Origin: Austropuccinia psidii
Lineage: Eukaryota; Basidiomycota; Pucciniomycetes; Pucciniales; Sphaerophragmiaceae
DNA length: 64,000 nucleotides
Assembly (NCBI GenBank): GCA_023105745.1
Contig: JALGQZ010000007.1
Location: 1,070,592 to 1,134,591 of the forward strand
Direction of reading: 5' to 3'
The position numbers were made by a program, and so were the translations under genes. The notes under the pieces are model-generated. The model did no database searches. It was not told the origin of the DNA and saw nothing but the letters and a program-made list of their open reading frames with translations. How positions within the stretch are numbered: position 1 is the stretch's first letter; each line of letters begins with the position of its first letter. Below, one piece after another: positions 12,301 to 25,160 of the stretch.

Positions 12301-14557
12301 AGGCATTTTTATACTTAAATAAGAGGTCAATCAATTTTTCTTTCATTTTTTCTATTAATTCTTTATTGAATTCTGCCTCTTTAAGCTGTTCAGATATAAA
12401 AAGTTCCTTTTCTGGAATTTTTTCTTCCTTCTTAATAACTGTGATTTGTTTTTTGTTATTTAAGAAGCCAAACTTTTGTCTTTTGTTATCTCCTATGGTA
12501 AAATATCTATCTTTTTGGTTGGAGATATCTATACCATAGATTGATAAGTAGTCATTCCCAAGTATGAAATGATTACTAGTACAGTTGTCCATTACTAAAA
12601 ACTCTACTTTAATTCTGACACATTGTGTGGGATGAGGAAAAATTAGTGTTAAATCAATTATTCCAAGGGGCTTCATGCTCTCACTTGCACTACTAAATTT
12701 GACACCTTGTATTGGCATAAGTTTTTCTTGCCAGTTTGGGACAATTGTTTTTAAATAACTTTTGCCAACACAAGTGCAATATGCTCCTGTATCCAAGTTA
12801 ACTTTTCCTTCTTGGTTATCAACCATAACAATACTTATACTTGATTTTCCAGCTGTATATCCCATTCCTCTTGCAGGTTTGGTTCTATACATTTTGGCAT
12901 CTTGTATATTTGTCAGGTTTGTGTCAGATGTTCCAACTTGTGGTAAGTTTGAATTAACATCCAGTACTTCATAAATTATATCAATATTATTAATTTGTGC
13001 ATTAATTATATTGATTTCATCACTTTCAGAGCTTTCTGACTCTTCTGTCTCTTTTTCAGAGTCAGATTCCTCTTCTTTGTCATTGTGGTTTTTTGTTTCC
13101 ACAATTTCATTAATCTTTGCTTTTTTAAGGCAATTATTGGCTAAGTGTCCAATACCTCCACATTTATGGCATTTTCTTTGCTCATTATTGTTGGATGTAT
13201 TGGGCTTAAAGGATTCTTTTGATTTATCTTTTTTGATAAATGGTTTATTTGGGCTTTTAATGTCCAATTTTTTCCAAGTCCTGCCAATTTTTGTTCTTGT
13301 CACTACATCTTCTAGTGCATTTATATACTCTTCTGTGGAGCATGGCTCTATACATCTGCTTCTTAGGGCATGTTCTAGTTCCCCTCCACATTTTTTAAGT
13401 ATTTTCATGTGCACCATCTTTTGTGACATTTCTGGGTACAGTGCATTAAGCCTTTCAACTTGTTTCAAGAACCAAGTTAAAGGTTTGTCTTTCTCTGGGT
13501 CAAAGAAAGAGCTTTCAAATGCATTTTCTATCTTATACCTCCAGGCATCATTTGCCCACTTGGTGATTATTTCTTGTTTCCACCAAGACAAGGTATTTTT
13601 ACCATTTGTTTGTCTTATGCCATAATACCATCTTTTTGCAGATTTCTCAAACAATGAATGTAATCTTGCAGTGATTAATTCATCTGGTATGGCATAGTCT
13701 TCTTGTAACATGTCAATTGTTTTAATAAATGACATGTGGTCATATTCACCTTCTCCTGTGAATGTTGGCCATTCCTTCAATTGAGGTGCTTCCTTCATTA
13801 AGACTTGGTTATTATCTTGGTGACTCAAGTCTGTTATGAAAGGATTTGATAATTCCTCTTTTGTTTTAACAGGGCTTCTTATATGAGAAAATGGAGTTGA
13901 TAACTTTGGCATATTTAAATTAGCCTCATTAATTTTATCCATTTTTTCAGTAATAAGCCTTATTTCACTTTGAATATCATCTTTCAGATGCATTCTTGCT
14001 TCATCACTTTTTTCCACATGGTCCAAAAGTAATTTTTGGTGTGATGAAGTCTTTTCTTCAAATTTTTCTACAGAAATACTTAATTTATTTAATTTTTCTG
14101 TAAGATTGTCAATACTCACATCATAATTGATCATCAAAGTCTTTTCTTTGATATCTTTTATGTATTTATACAATTCTTGTTGTCCTTGTATTAATTTTTG
14201 AGTATTGTCAATTAAATTCTTTGGTTTATTATTTTCAACAATAAACTTAATGTTGTCAATTTCTTTCTTGTTTTGCACAACAATTTTTGTTAAAGAAGAT
14301 AAATTGTTATTTATTTCTTGTAGTGATAATAAACTATCTTTAATTTCTTTTAGAGGTAATATACTATTTTTAATTTCTGTTAAAGTATTTACAACATCTT
14401 TGGACAAGGTTATTTCTTTGGGGAATGAGGTTGTCTCATTCTTTGCTCTTCCTTGTCCTTGAATTCCATCAAGGTTCTGGCCATGTTGAAAACATTGTCC
14501 ATGGCATCCTTTTGGATTCTTGGGATCCTGTAGCTTGGGGAATATGGTTTCCTCCAA
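9318..14557 (-). pseudogene. ORF2 (Gag-Pol with chromodomain) of element C, interrupted
   Basis: Order from the N-terminus: coiled-coil-like region, capsid-like segment, zinc knuckle [14 protein letters not shown] (C2HC), aspartic protease (DTGA), reverse transcriptase with YIDD, RNase H, integrase zinc-binding and DDE core, and a C-terminal chromodomain (EYLVRYRNPTQEDEW). Breaks: an in-frame TAA near 10850, and a small deletion near 10207 within the integrase core that shifts the frame; the last 264 codons (9318-10112) are in the new frame. The upstream edge at 14557 is only the first alternative start codon, not an ATG. ORF2 lies in the -1 frame relative to the end of ORF1, and CCCAAAG at 14416-14422 could join them. 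Confidence 0.9.
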
Positions 14558-15091
14558 TGCTTTTTCTTTTTCTTCTTCCCTTCTTGGGGAAGTGGGCTGG
14601 CTTGAGGCTTCTGGTAGGAGCTACTGGGGCTTCTTCCTTGGTTGCCTCCCTCTTTTTGGCGTGGTAATCCTTGATTTTTTTGATTTGAGGTTTGGATGAC
14701 AGTGGATTCCATCCATTGGATTATTTCACTATCTCCTCCTCTTTGAGGAACTTTTTCAGGATGTTCCAGGAGTTCATCACTCCTTGGTGTATTTGAGGCA
14801 GCATTTCCCAATCTTTGTCCTTGTACACTGTGTAATACTGCTTGTACTGGCTCATGTAGATGTCTATTTGAGCCCTCTGAATGTGATTTGTACCTATTTG
14901 AATTACTCATACTTAGCTCCAATTCAGGTTCAGATATCATGGGCATTTCTGGGACTTGCCTTTGGGATAAGGCACTTCCTTGTGTGGATTCTGTTCCACT
15001 GGGGATATTTCCCTTTCTTTTCCCTTTTGAGGGATCAGTTCTACCTCTGAGTCCAGCTCCATCTGATTGGATGGAGTATTGGGAACCTCTT
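14410..15091 (-). pseudogene. ORF1 exon 3 of element C, degraded
   Basis: The segment from the predicted acceptor (15091) to TAA 14410 encodes in part AQIDIYMSQYKQYYTVYKDK, then VMNSWNILKKFLK, then NGWNPL, matching ORF1 of B ([32 protein letters not shown]). Near the end it encodes the helix [20 protein letters not shown], followed by QPHSPKK. Stops (for example the TAA at 14720-14722) and a frame change between these blocks show that it is inactive. A long frame beginning MTTRRGSQ at 15102 covers the region but crosses the homologous block in a different frame. Confidence 0.6.
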
Positions 15092-15177
15092 CTGGTAGTC
15101 ATAATTTAAGAAAATAAGAAATAAAAGTATTTTAGGATAAAAATTCTTTTTATTGCAATTATAAAAGAGGTGCTCAC

Positions 15178-15327
15178 CTTCAGAGTCTTGAATGGTGGGT
15201 CCTGGAAAGTCTAATTTCTTAGCTTTCTTTCTTTTGGTGATAACTGGTGTTGGAGAACTTTGACAAGTTTCTTCCACCAATCTCTCAACAGTAGTTTTGT
15301 TGTCTTCTGTTGGGTTATCTTCAAACA
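15178..15327 (-). pseudogene. ORF1 exon 2 of element C (inferred)
   Basis: A 150-nt open exon preceded by a strong polypyrimidine acceptor (TTTTTTAG) and followed by GTGAGC. The intron would be 15092-15177 (86 nt, ending ACTACCAG). It starts TG after the acceptor and ends in phase 1, as in B, F and X. It encodes an acidic, then basic segment with KRKKAKKLDFPGPT, which might be a nuclear localisation signal. Confidence 0.5.
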
Positions 15328-15811
15328 CTAAAAAAGACAAATAAATATAAGTCTTTTTTATAAGAAGTGTTATTTTTGGTAAGATATGGCAATTTTCCAC
15401 GTAGAAATTGCTTTAATATCTTTAATGAATAAAGAAATGAATAAAAATGAACAAAAATAACTTTTTTTATTGTTTTTTAATATTTTTTATATTTTTTATT
15501 TTCAAGGAATAAAATAAAAATTAATATGATTCTTTATAAAATTAAATTATAATAAAAATTATTTTTAATTTATATAATATCTTTTTTAATCACTAGAGTC
15601 ACTCAAAGAAAGTTCTTGCAAGTCTAAGGATGTGAAAAACCACTTGTAAGACAGTACAATTGCTTTCCAAATGCCTCAATAGCTTTTAAAATCAATAAAA
15701 TATAAAATTATTATATAATTTTATGATTATAAATATAATTTATTATTGGATAAACCCAATTAGAATCTTTTTAAAGGTCTTTTAAGTAAATATCACGGCC
15801 AGGCCCCCAAA
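15328..15811 (-). other. Leader and PBS-like site of element C
   Basis: AT-rich leader without a gene. Next to the 5' LTR the minus strand reads TTTGGGGGCCTGGCCGTGATA (15791-15811), conserved with A, B, F and X; a probable primer-binding site for an unidentified primer. The upstream splice donor that would pair with the acceptor at 15328 was not found. Confidence 0.55.
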
Positions 15812-17322
15812 TGTAAGGTTTGACTATGAAAAAATAAGTAAAAATTACTAATTTATTACTTATTGTACTCTGAATGTCCTTATGAATTGAATAAATAAGA
15901 TTAAAAATATAATAATAATAAATTATTATTATTATTAAGGCGTAAAATAATTATATTATTAAATAAATATAATAATATAATTTATATTATGAAAGTATAA
16001 TATAATAAATAAATATATTAATATAAAATAATTAATATATTTAAAAAGCTCTTTATTCTTGTTACCAAAAAATAATAAAGGCGTAAAAAATTGCTTTTTA
16101 TTAATAAAAAACAATTAATAACAATAATATTACTAATATTAAAGTTATGAATTAATATAAATACTATTTATATTAATTAGAGAATTATTAAGAGAGTAAT
16201 AATAGAGAAATTATTATAATAAGAGAAAATAACCTACTTTTAACACTTAATATAATAATTTTGAAATATTTTACGCCAAAAAATATATATACAACCTTTT
16301 CAAATTGTATTTACAATAAAAATAAAGAAAATTACAAATTATTCAGGATTTTTACGTGGAAATGAGTTTTAGAGAGATTTTTAACAAAAACAATTAAATA
16401 AATGATTTAATCACGTCAAAATAGATGATTATAATAAGGTGGTCTTTGGTCTTTAATAATATAATAGTTTTATATATAAAGAATAAAGAAATTGCCTTTG
16501 ATTTAATTAATTTAATGTTTTTGATGCGTCTGAGGGGAAAATAGAGTAAAAAGAGCTCTATTTATAGTAAATACCTCCCTCCTAGAGTCCAACAGGCTTC
16601 TAGTAGACGTGTACTGATCATATCCACTGGAATTGATCAATATTTTAAGGTTTGATGATGATTACATCATGATCAAACCATATTACATCATTATTTAGAG
16701 TTATCACTATAACTCTAAGTTTGATGACATCAGAGGCTTGGCAGAACCCCAAATTTCGTGGATTTTATTAGTTTTAATCATAAACTAATAGTATTCACCA
16801 ATTTTATCACTCTTAAGACTGTTAAACTTAAATTAAGGTTACTGTGAGTGATCATAACTGCTCAAATTAAGCTCAAACTTTGATCCTCAATAACTTTTAG
16901 GATTTACACGCTACAGCAATTCAGAGAGTGAATTCTGATAGCCTGGCATAACCTTATTATGCTGCCAAGAGCTTTTTATTACATCATCAAAACTCTAATT
17001 TTGATGATTTTTCTTGTAACTCATCTTTTCTGTCGAAATTCAATATTTTAAACTTCAAACCTTGATTTCAGGGGGTTATACCCTGAATTTGATAATAAAA
17101 ATTACATCATTCTTCACGAATGAACTAGTAGAATCCAACTGTATACTTTTTTTTAAGTTTGGAACACTTTCACAACAAAGTGGTCAACAGCTCTGTTGAT
17201 TTTTGTCAATATTTCATCATAGGTTTTAACCTTGTTTATAATTTGTAAGATAAAGTTCATATCTGTGCTCTTACAGTAATTACGTGGTAACTTTATTTTT
17301 GGTTCATCATTCTATCATGTAT
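15812..17322 (-). repeat. 5' LTR of element C, first part
   Basis: Collinear with 7176 to about 8700. Interrupted after TCATGTAT by element B. The likely promoter is TATAAATAG on the minus strand (16558-16566). A short segment present near 8060 in the 3' LTR is missing here. Confidence 0.92.
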
Positions 17323-19161
17323 TGTAAGGTGTGGATATGAAACTTTGATTAAAAATCAAGTACTTTTCCTGTCCTCAAAATTTGTATAAGGTAAAATTCA
17401 GTTAAAAATAGTATGAAATATTATTTTTAAGAGAAAACACGCCAATTTTATTGTTTATAACTTTATTAGTATAAAACAATAATATTATAAAAATTTATTG
17501 TTTTACCAACAATAAAAATTTATCCAAAAAATACTCTACAAGAGATATTTTAAGGCTACAAAAGAAATTTCTTCAAGAGCAATTTCAATTGGAATTAATT
17601 GAGCAAAGAACTGCAAGCAATTAATTAAAGAACAGAGTCTTTAAAAAGAATATTAAAGAGAAAACACGCCCAAAAGTGACCAGAGTGAATTTGGAAACAA
17701 AGTGACAAAGTTAACAGTGATGAAAGATGCTTTAATTCACTTATGGGGTGGTTCAGGGGTAAAAATGATTATAAGAGTTACAAACAATGATTATAATGAT
17801 TTTTTCACGTGGTTAAAAGGTTCAAAATGATTTAAAAAGGGTGGTTGGAATCTTTTATTGATTGGTTTAACAGCTTTAAACTAATTAATAAAAGGAAAAG
17901 ATTCTAACATGAAGAGAAAAGTGGGGCAAAGAAGACATTCTTTTATAGCCATCAATTCTCTTACTCCAAAAGTAAAATTTACTCTTGTCAGTCGTGAAAA
18001 ACAGTCTGACAACAGAAAAGCCAATTATGGCATCATTGAACCCTGGTTTAGACCAAAAAGGGCTGGTTTAAGCCATTTTTAGCCATTTTTAGCCATTTTA
18101 GACCCTTAAATCAGCCATTACTATAGCAATACCAGGCCTAGAGCCTTCAAAACACGTCAGAATGTGTGTCAGAGGCGTAGAAACCAGTTAAAACTGTTTT
18201 TATTATGATTGTTTTATCTTAAGGGTAGTTTTACCTTCTTGGCAACAGCTAAAACTACCCCAGTTGGTATCAAAACCTCATCATCAATTGAGTCCACAGA
18301 CCCTGTAACTCAATTCCAGGCCAAAAGTGATGAACTTTTGCGTGAATTTTGACATCCCACGCCTGTCAGCAAGGATTTTTGGGGGTCTAGCTCCCCCTTA
18401 GAGCTGGAGCTCCTTTTCCCCCCCAAATTTAATCTTTCCAATTTATTTTTCCTTTAATTCCTCATCATGTATTATACTTATAATTTACACATGTAATTCA
18501 ATTCAATTGTACAGTACAATACAGTAATAATTGACACCTCATATGTAAATCAAAGTTCACTTATGTAATACACGCGCACATTTTGACATTTCAATTGAAT
18601 TCAATTGAAAATACTTTAATTCCTCATAACTTCTAAACTAAACACAACACCTCAATTTTAACACAAAAATTGATGGTTAACACCACATGTGGTGTGAATT
18701 AAATTAAGGTTTTGAGGATTTTCAACTTTTGTATTGAAAATACTAAAAACTTAATTTAAGCTTATTTAGAGTTGAGTTACAAAAATTTCACTCAGAGGTG
18801 ACCCCACCTGATTTTTTATGAGGAATCCAATGGTGAAATAAAATTTATATGTTTATTTATTGGATAAAAAGTTATAATAAATTTTATTTAACTTTTTTCC
18901 AAATTTATTTATTTTTTCACAATTTTGTTAAAATTTCATTTTTACTTAAATTTTTCAAGTATAAATGTAATTTTATATTTACAAAATTTAAAGTAATTTT
19001 ATTTTTAAATTATAATTAATTTTTTATTTTTAATATAATTTTATATTTATATTTTTTATTTTTATTTTAATAATATAAATAAATTTATTTTATTTATATT
19101 AATATGTTATTTTTTATATTTGTGGTCTTTTGGGTATATGAAATTACCTCTAAGGCTCACA
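17323..19161 (-). repeat. 3' LTR of element B (1839 bp)
   Basis: Ends TGTAAGG and CTCACA on the plus strand. The TATA-type box (TATAAAAG on minus) lies at 17940-17947. Identical in length to the right LTR. Confidence 0.96.
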
Positions 19162-19174
19162 TTCCCTCCCCCTA
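19162..19174 (-). other. Polypurine tract of element B
   Basis: AGGGGGAGGGAA on the minus strand, immediately before the 3' LTR. Confidence 0.85.
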
Positions 19175-19184
19175 AAAAAGAATA

Positions 19185-22100
19185 TTACTTTGTAATATTG
19201 GTGTTTCTAGTGTGTCTGAATCTCCTCAGGAGTTTGGTGGCTTCTGGTATATCTTTCTCTTCTAACCATTCATCTTCACAAGTTGGGTCACTGTACCTAA
19301 CAAGGTATTCCCTTACTTTCTTGGTTCTTAATTTCCTTTCTTTAAGAACTTTGGTTATTTTCTTAGTACCAGATGTCTCAATAGGAGGTATAACTTGGGG
19401 AATCTTATTCCTCAAGGGAAATTTCTCAGCATCACTAGATTTGTATGGCTTTATCAAGCTTACTGGAAATGTAGGGTGCTTATTGCTAAGTTCTTCAGAT
19501 AACTCTACTTCAACAGCATTTTCTCCATGGAGGGCCTTAATCACAAAAGGTCCTGCAAAGGAGTCTTTTAACTTTTTACATCCTTTGATGTTATTGAAGT
19601 TAGTGGTGGATACAAGAACTAGGTCCCCCACTTTGAAATCTGGAGTTGCATGAGATTTATCCCATTTGTCTTTAGCATATGCAAAAGAGTCCTCCATGCA
19701 TCTCACTGCATGCTTTCTAGCTTTGTCTAGCATTCCTTTGAAGCTAGCAGCTGTGGGATGTATTTCAATTAAGTCTTTCCTCAAGGAATCTTGGGGTAAC
19801 TTGGGGTTCCATCCTTTTTCTAGAATAGCAGGAGTCTGATTGGTACTGGAATGGATTGATGTTTTATATGCTAATTCCAGTGCTGGTAACAGAGTACACC
19901 AATCATGGGTAAATCCATCACAATCTTTGAATTCAAGGCCATATGCACAAAATCTTCTCACCATGTCCTCTAAGGTTTGGATCATTCTTTCAGCCAGACC
20001 ATCAGTTTGTGGGTGGTAGGCTGTAGAGAAAGACAGTTTTGTGCCAAATAATTGGTGAAGATTTGTCCATAGAGCTGAAGTGAATTTGGGATCTCTATCA
20101 CTGATGATATTTGTAAATATCCCAGTCCATGACACTACTCTATTCCATATCAGAAGAGCTGTATCCATGGCTGTATCATCTTTGTGACATGGTAAAAAGA
20201 TTGGAGTTTTACTGAATCTGTCCACAATTACTAGGCAAGCATTATAGCTCCTGTCACCTCCTGGTGGTAGGCCAGTTACCCAATCCATATGGACAATTTC
20301 CCAAGGTCTGTTTGGTTCTTGGATTTTCATTATATTTCCAAGTCTTTTGCCAGTGGATTTATTTGCCTTTTGGCATCTGTCACAGGTTTTGCAATATTCT
20401 GCAACATCTTTTTGCCACATTGGCCACCATATGCAGGTCTTTACTTTCTCTCTTGTTCTGTCCTCAGAAAGATGTCCTGAAAAGGGACTATCATGGCATT
20501 CTTTCAGTACAAGATTGATTAATGACCTGTCTACAACTGTCATGACACATGTGTGCTTGGTTCTGTGGTAAATTATACCATCCAGTAGGTGAAATCTCCC
20601 TTCATTATAAGATTTTCTCCATACTTCATCCAAGGCATGTATTAGAGAGTTGTCTTTACAGTCTTTGTTAAGTAATTGGCATAAGATGCTACAATTCTTA
20701 TCTTGAGTGTAACTATTTCTGACTTCTTCAAAGAAGGTGGTGTTCAAGTCTGTAACACTTATTCCTTCTATTGGAATTTGTGGTGAAGCTTCTTCTGGAA
20801 CATAAGCAGGATTATCAATGTTATTTGGTAATGGCCATCTGCTTAGTCCATCTGCATTCTTATGAATATTCCCATCCTTATGAACAATAGTCATATTGCC
20901 TCTGTATTCTTGTATGCCTATTTGCCATCTGAGCATGTGTCTGTTAGGTGTTTTCATGTTCAAAAGTGATTTCACAGCTGTACAATCTGTTATTACTTCA
21001 AAAACACATCCCTCTAAGAAATAGTTCAATTTCTCTAAGGCCCAGACAAGGCATAGACATTCCATTTGACTTGCTCCATATCTGGCTTCAGTTGGTTTGA
21101 TTTGCCTGGATATGAAACATATTGGTCCTTCTACAGGTTTGTCATTTATGATCTGAACTTGGTGAAGTGCAGCACCTAGTCCATCCCCTGATGCATCAAT
21201 ATACAGTTTGAAAGGCAATTTAAAGTCTGGCATCAGTAAGAGTGGAGCAGTGGTCAATGCTTCTCTTAGAGACTCAAAAGCTTTGACTCTGTCAACAGTC
21301 ATCTCAAATACTGTGTCTTTGTCACACAACTTATAAAGTGGTCTTGCTATGGATGCAAAGTCTTTAATGTGTTGCCTGTAATATCCTGCAAAACCTAAGA
21401 ATGACTGAATTTCCTTCTTATTCTGAGGCATGGGTTTTAACAATACTGCTGCAACTTTGTTTTTATCAATTCCAAGGGACAAACCAGATACAACATGTCC
21501 TAGTGCCTTAAGTTCTTTAATTCCAAAATGACATTTCTTCAAGGAGATTTTCATGTTTACTGATTGGATTTTTGTCAAAACTCTTGATAATCTGTACATG
21601 TGCTCCTCCCAAGTCTTTGAACAGATAATAATGTCATTAATGTAAATGATTAACCATCCCTCTGAGAGTTCTTTAGGGAAGATTTCATTCATCATTCTTT
21701 GGAAGTGTGAAGGTGCATTTTTGATACCAAAGGGCATCCTTAAGTATTCATACACTCCACAATGAACAATAATTCTCAAGTATTTTCTTGCTCTTGGTGT
21801 TACTACATTTTGATGGAATCCTTTAAGGGCATCCATAGTGGTTATATACACTGCTTGAGATATTTGAGTAAGGGCAATTTGGATTTTTGGTATTGGGTAT
21901 CTGTCTGGAACAGTGTAAGTGTTCAGAGCTCTAAAGTCCCCAACCATTCTGGATTTTCCATTATGCCACGCCACTATGACTGGTGTAGTTATTTCTACTT
22001 CCTCATTGTGGCCTACTTTTCTTATTACACCAAGGTCTAGAAGTTCTTTGATATGAATTTCTAGAGCTTCTCTTGATTTTGGACTTGCTGGATAAGCAGG

Positions 22101-24449
22101 TCTTCTTAAGAGTGGTGGATAAGGTCTCTCAATGTTAAGAATGATGTCAACTTCATGACCAATAATTGCTCCCAGGGGTTCTTTGTCTGTAGCAAATGCT
22201 CCTCTGTGGTCATACAAAAGGGAAGAAAGTTCATTTTCTTGCTTATCAGTCAGATGAAGGCTTATTTCAGCCTCATTTAACTGTTCAGACTTGAATTTCT
22301 CTAACTCTAAGTTGACTGGTGATACTTTGTTTACTGTAATTTGTCTTTTAAAGGGTAAAAAGGCAAATTTCTGGCGCTTATTGTCTCCAATTGTAAAGTA
22401 TCTGTCTTTGTTATTATGTAAATCTATCCCATACATGATTAAATAGTCATTTCCCAATATAAAATGGGTACTAGAGCAATTTTCCATAACAACAAATTCA
22501 ACTGTGATCCTTAAATTCCCATTTATGTGTGGGAATATGACATTGGTCTCAAAGATTCCTAATGCTTTCATTGGGTTACTTGCACTGTTGAATTTTATAC
22601 CATCAATTGGTAACAATTGGTCTTCAAAATTTGGTACACAAGTCTTAAGAAAAGATTTTCCAACACAAGAGCAGAAGGCTCCTGGGTCAAGCAAAAGTTT
22701 GGTGGGTTTGTTGTCAATCACCACTTCTGTTATACAGGAGTTACCAGCTGTATAACCTTTTCCTCTGTTTGGTTTTGTCTTCATAAGTTGTGCATCTTGA
22801 ACTTTTGATAAATCAACTTGACCATTGCTCAATTGTGGTAAGTGGGAATAAGATTCCATGATTTCAAAAGTGGCATTGATATTTTCTATATCTTTTGAAG
22901 ATTCAGAGAATATGGATGACTTATCATCTGAATTGTCTTCAATTATGTCTTCTTTTTCAACATCTGGTTCTTTTTCAATGTCAATTTCATTGATTTTCCC
23001 CCTTTTCGGACATGTATTGGCTAAATGGGTGGTGCTTTGGCAAATATGGCATTTTCTGACTGTATCTGCAGATTTATATTTAATATTACTAGAATTTTCT
23101 TTGGGGTTTTTGTCCACAGAATCTTTCCAAGGTGTATTAAACCTTGTTTTAAGATTCACCCTACTAGAACCAATTTTGGTTCTGGTGGTTACTTCTTCTA
23201 GTATATTGATAATATCCTCTGCTGAAGATTGTTCAGTAGTCCTGCTTTTGACAGCATGCTCTAAGTCACCTCCACATTGTCTCAGAATTTTTCTATGGAT
23301 CATAAATTCTGACATGTCAGGATATAATGCTGTTAATCTGTCCTTTTGTTGGCAAAACCATGGTAAAGCTTTGTCTTTATCAGCATTAAATTTGGCAGAT
23401 TCAAAGGCTGTTTCAACTTTAAACCTCCAAGCATCATTTGCCCATTTGTTGATGATTTGGGTTTTCCACCAAGTCCAACTCTGGTGTCCATGTGCTTGTC
23501 TTATTTTGATGTACCATCTGTGAGCTGATCTGGTAAACAAGGTGTTAAACCTGGCTGTTACCAATCTGTCTGGTAATTCAAAATCCTCTTTGATCATGTC
23601 AATACCTCTAATGAATTCCATATGGTCATACTCTCCTTCACCACTGAAGTGAGGCCATTCTTTAAGTTTTGGAACTCCTTTCAAGAGTGCTTGGCCCATT
23701 GATGGTTCCAAGTTATGAAAAGAAGTGGATAGTTCATTTTTTAATTGTGAATTATCAGGATCCAATACTTGTGGATTTGAAATTCTTGTGCCCTCATTTT
23801 GATTTAGAGGTGTAGACATTCTTGGTAAGGTGTTGAGTAATTTTTCAATGTCATTCATTTTACTGTTGCTACACCTTTGGGAATTTCTGTATTCATGTTG
23901 GAAGCTTTGTATTAAATTTATTACTTCAATTTTATACATGTCTTCTTTATGTGTAAGTTCTTGCCATAACTCTGTCTGTCTTGTATTATCAGCAGTGACT
24001 TGATTCAATTTCATTGATAATTTTGATACTTCTTCTTGTGAAGCATCAAAACACTTTTTCAAGGCAATGGTATATGTCTTTACTTCAGTAAATGAATTTG
24101 AAATGTCATCAAGGACTTTCTTGTTATCTGTCTTGATAATATTTATGGCTTGTTTAATTCTTGTTTCAATTATGTCATCAATATTGAATTTAGAATATTT
24201 ATCTGTTAATTCTTTAATAATGGCAGATTGTTCATTTATTTTATTGTTAGAAGAATTATCATTATTGGAATTTTTAATTGTTCTCAAAACTTTTTCAAAA
24301 CACATAAGTGTTTCATTAATTTGGCACAGACTCAGGTTGTTTGTTTTAATGTTGTTACAAATGGTGTCATTTTTATCAGAAAGATGTTTTTTCACGTCAT
24401 TTATAGCATTATACAACTCTGGGATGGAATCAAATATGTCAGAAATCAT
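19185..24449 (-). CDS. ORF2 of element B: Gag-Pol polyprotein with chromodomain (1754 aa)
   Basis: An uninterrupted retrotransposon polyprotein. Approximate domains: helical N-terminal region (1-200), capsid-like gag segment (260-430), zinc knuckle [14 protein letters not shown] (467-480), aspartic protease with [10 protein letters not shown] (about 585-594; DPG instead of the usual DTG/DSG), reverse transcriptase (about 780-960), RNase H (about 1080-1205), integrase zinc-binding region (1318-1359), DDE core with MDW, SDRD and GLAERM (1385-1490), and chromodomain (about 1696-1745). The reverse transcriptase box reads YIND (936-939); F and C have YIDD, so catalysis is probably lost. ATG 24449 overlaps the ORF1 stop as ATGA. 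The same frame is open further upstream to a TAA at about 24540. Confidence 0.95.
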   Translation of the reverse strand: MISDIFDSIPELYNAINDVKKHLSDKNDTICNNIKTNNLSLCQINETLMCFEKVLRTIKNSNNDNSSNNKINEQSAIIKELTDKYSKFNIDDIIETRIKQAINIIKTDNKKVLDDISNSFTEVKTYTIALKKCFDASQEEVSKLSMKLNQVTADNTRQTELWQELTHKEDMYKIEVINLIQSFQHEYRNSQRCSNSKMNDIEKLLNTLPRMSTPLNQNEGTRISNPQVLDPDNSQLKNELSTSFHNLEPSMGQALLKGVPKLKEWPHFSGEGEYDHMEFIRGIDMIKEDFELPDRLVTARFNTLFTRSAHRWYIKIRQAHGHQSWTWWKTQIINKWANDAWRFKVETAFESAKFNADKDKALPWFCQQKDRLTALYPDMSEFMIHRKILRQCGGDLEHAVKSRTTEQSSAEDIINILEEVTTRTKIGSSRVNLKTRFNTPWKDSVDKNPKENSSNIKYKSADTVRKCHICQSTTHLANTCPKRGKINEIDIEKEPDVEKEDIIEDNSDDKSSIFSESSKDIENINATFEIMESYSHLPQLSNGQVDLSKVQDAQLMKTKPNRGKGYTAGNSCITEVVIDNKPTKLLLDPGAFCSCVGKSFLKTCVPNFEDQLLPIDGIKFNSASNPMKALGIFETNVIFPHINGNLRITVEFVVMENCSSTHFILGNDYLIMYGIDLHNNKDRYFTIGDNKRQKFAFLPFKRQITVNKVSPVNLELEKFKSEQLNEAEISLHLTDKQENELSSLLYDHRGAFATDKEPLGAIIGHEVDIILNIERPYPPLLRRPAYPASPKSREALEIHIKELLDLGVIRKVGHNEEVEITTPVIVAWHNGKSRMVGDFRALNTYTVPDRYPIPKIQIALTQISQAVYITTMDALKGFHQNVVTPRARKYLRIIVHCGVYEYLRMPFGIKNAPSHFQRMMNEIFPKELSEGWLIIYINDIIICSKTWEEHMYRLSRVLTKIQSVNMKISLKKCHFGIKELKALGHVVSGLSLGIDKNKVAAVLLKPMPQNKKEIQSFLGFAGYYRQHIKDFASIARPLYKLCDKDTVFEMTVDRVKAFESLREALTTAPLLLMPDFKLPFKLYIDASGDGLGAALHQVQIINDKPVEGPICFISRQIKPTEARYGASQMECLCLVWALEKLNYFLEGCVFEVITDCTAVKSLLNMKTPNRHMLRWQIGIQEYRGNMTIVHKDGNIHKNADGLSRWPLPNNIDNPAYVPEEASPQIPIEGISVTDLNTTFFEEVRNSYTQDKNCSILCQLLNKDCKDNSLIHALDEVWRKSYNEGRFHLLDGIIYHRTKHTCVMTVVDRSLINLVLKECHDSPFSGHLSEDRTREKVKTCIWWPMWQKDVAEYCKTCDRCQKANKSTGKRLGNIMKIQEPNRPWEIVHMDWVTGLPPGGDRSYNACLVIVDRFSKTPIFLPCHKDDTAMDTALLIWNRVVSWTGIFTNIISDRDPKFTSALWTNLHQLFGTKLSFSTAYHPQTDGLAERMIQTLEDMVRRFCAYGLEFKDCDGFTHDWCTLLPALELAYKTSIHSSTNQTPAILEKGWNPKLPQDSLRKDLIEIHPTAASFKGMLDKARKHAVRCMEDSFAYAKDKWDKSHATPDFKVGDLVLVSTTNFNNIKGCKKLKDSFAGPFVIKALHGENAVEVELSEELSNKHPTFPVSLIKPYKSSDAEKFPLRNKIPQVIPPIETSGTKKITKVLKERKLRTKKVREYLVRYSDPTCEDEWLEEKDIPEATKLLRRFRHTRNTNITK

Positions 24450-25095
24450 TTCTGGAACCTTAATCTGGCTTCCTCCTTCTTCTGTAATTCCATCATGGTT
24501 CTGGCCATCTGAAATACATTTTCCATGGCATCCTGCTTAATCTTTGGGATTCTGTAGCCCTGGCTGTAAGGTTTTGGGGCTGGTGCCTTCCCTTTGCCCT
24601 TGTTTGGAGTTTGTGGCTGCTTTTTCACGTTGGAATTGCTGCTGCTGGCCACTGGGGCTGTTTTTGGCACTGGTTTGGCTGGTGGAGGGTTGTTTTTCCT
24701 CCATTCTAGTGTCAAAAGCATCATGTTTTTCTTCTCCATCAATGGATGCCATCCATTGAGCAATTTGCAAGTGTTGGGATGGCCCAAGAATTTTCTTACT
24801 GTCAGGTAAGAATTCATGCAATTCTTCCACAGGTCTGCAAGGATCTGGTACTCCTTGAATTGGAGTGCATTGTTGTATGCACTGTGGCTGGCTTTGTATA
24901 TGTCCACAGAGGCTTGTTGTGGCGGTGTCAGCTCTTTTTGAAGGTAAAATGGTATTATCAGCTTCCGAATGACCCATTTTAGTTGTTTGGAAGTCATCAA
25001 CTGACCCTTTTCCTTCTGTACCTGGTTGGCCTCTGCCATAATCACGTCTATTACCTTTTTGGGAGCTGCTTGAGGGGTTGTAGCTGGCTCCTGAC
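24446..25095 (-). CDS. ORF1 exon 3 of element B
   Basis: 650 nt, open from the predicted acceptor (25096-25097) to TGA 24446-24448. After splicing to exon 2 it would give a protein of about 282 residues of unknown function. Visible parts: a helical block with [26 protein letters not shown] and NGWHPL, which is conserved in C and X; a K/P/S/Q-rich basic linker; and a C-terminal helix [20 protein letters not shown]. There is no zinc knuckle or protease; those are in ORF2. The frame is -1 relative to ORF2. A competing ATG at 25109 lies inside the intron and opens the ORF2 frame, which stops at TAA near 24540 in this copy. Confidence 0.65.
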
Positions 25096-25160
25096 CTGGT
25101 TGAAGGCATAATTATGGTTAAAAAAAGGCTTAAAATAGTATTTTTACGTCAAAAACTTAC

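Noticed and set aside
13011..13625. 204-codon plus-strand frame
   Set aside because: Antisense shadow of the gag/zinc-knuckle part of ORF2 in element C.
19120..19653. 177-codon plus-strand frame (and its mirror at 55161-55694)
   Set aside because: Antisense of the chromodomain/integrase end of ORF2 in B and F; hydrophobic only because it complements charged codons.
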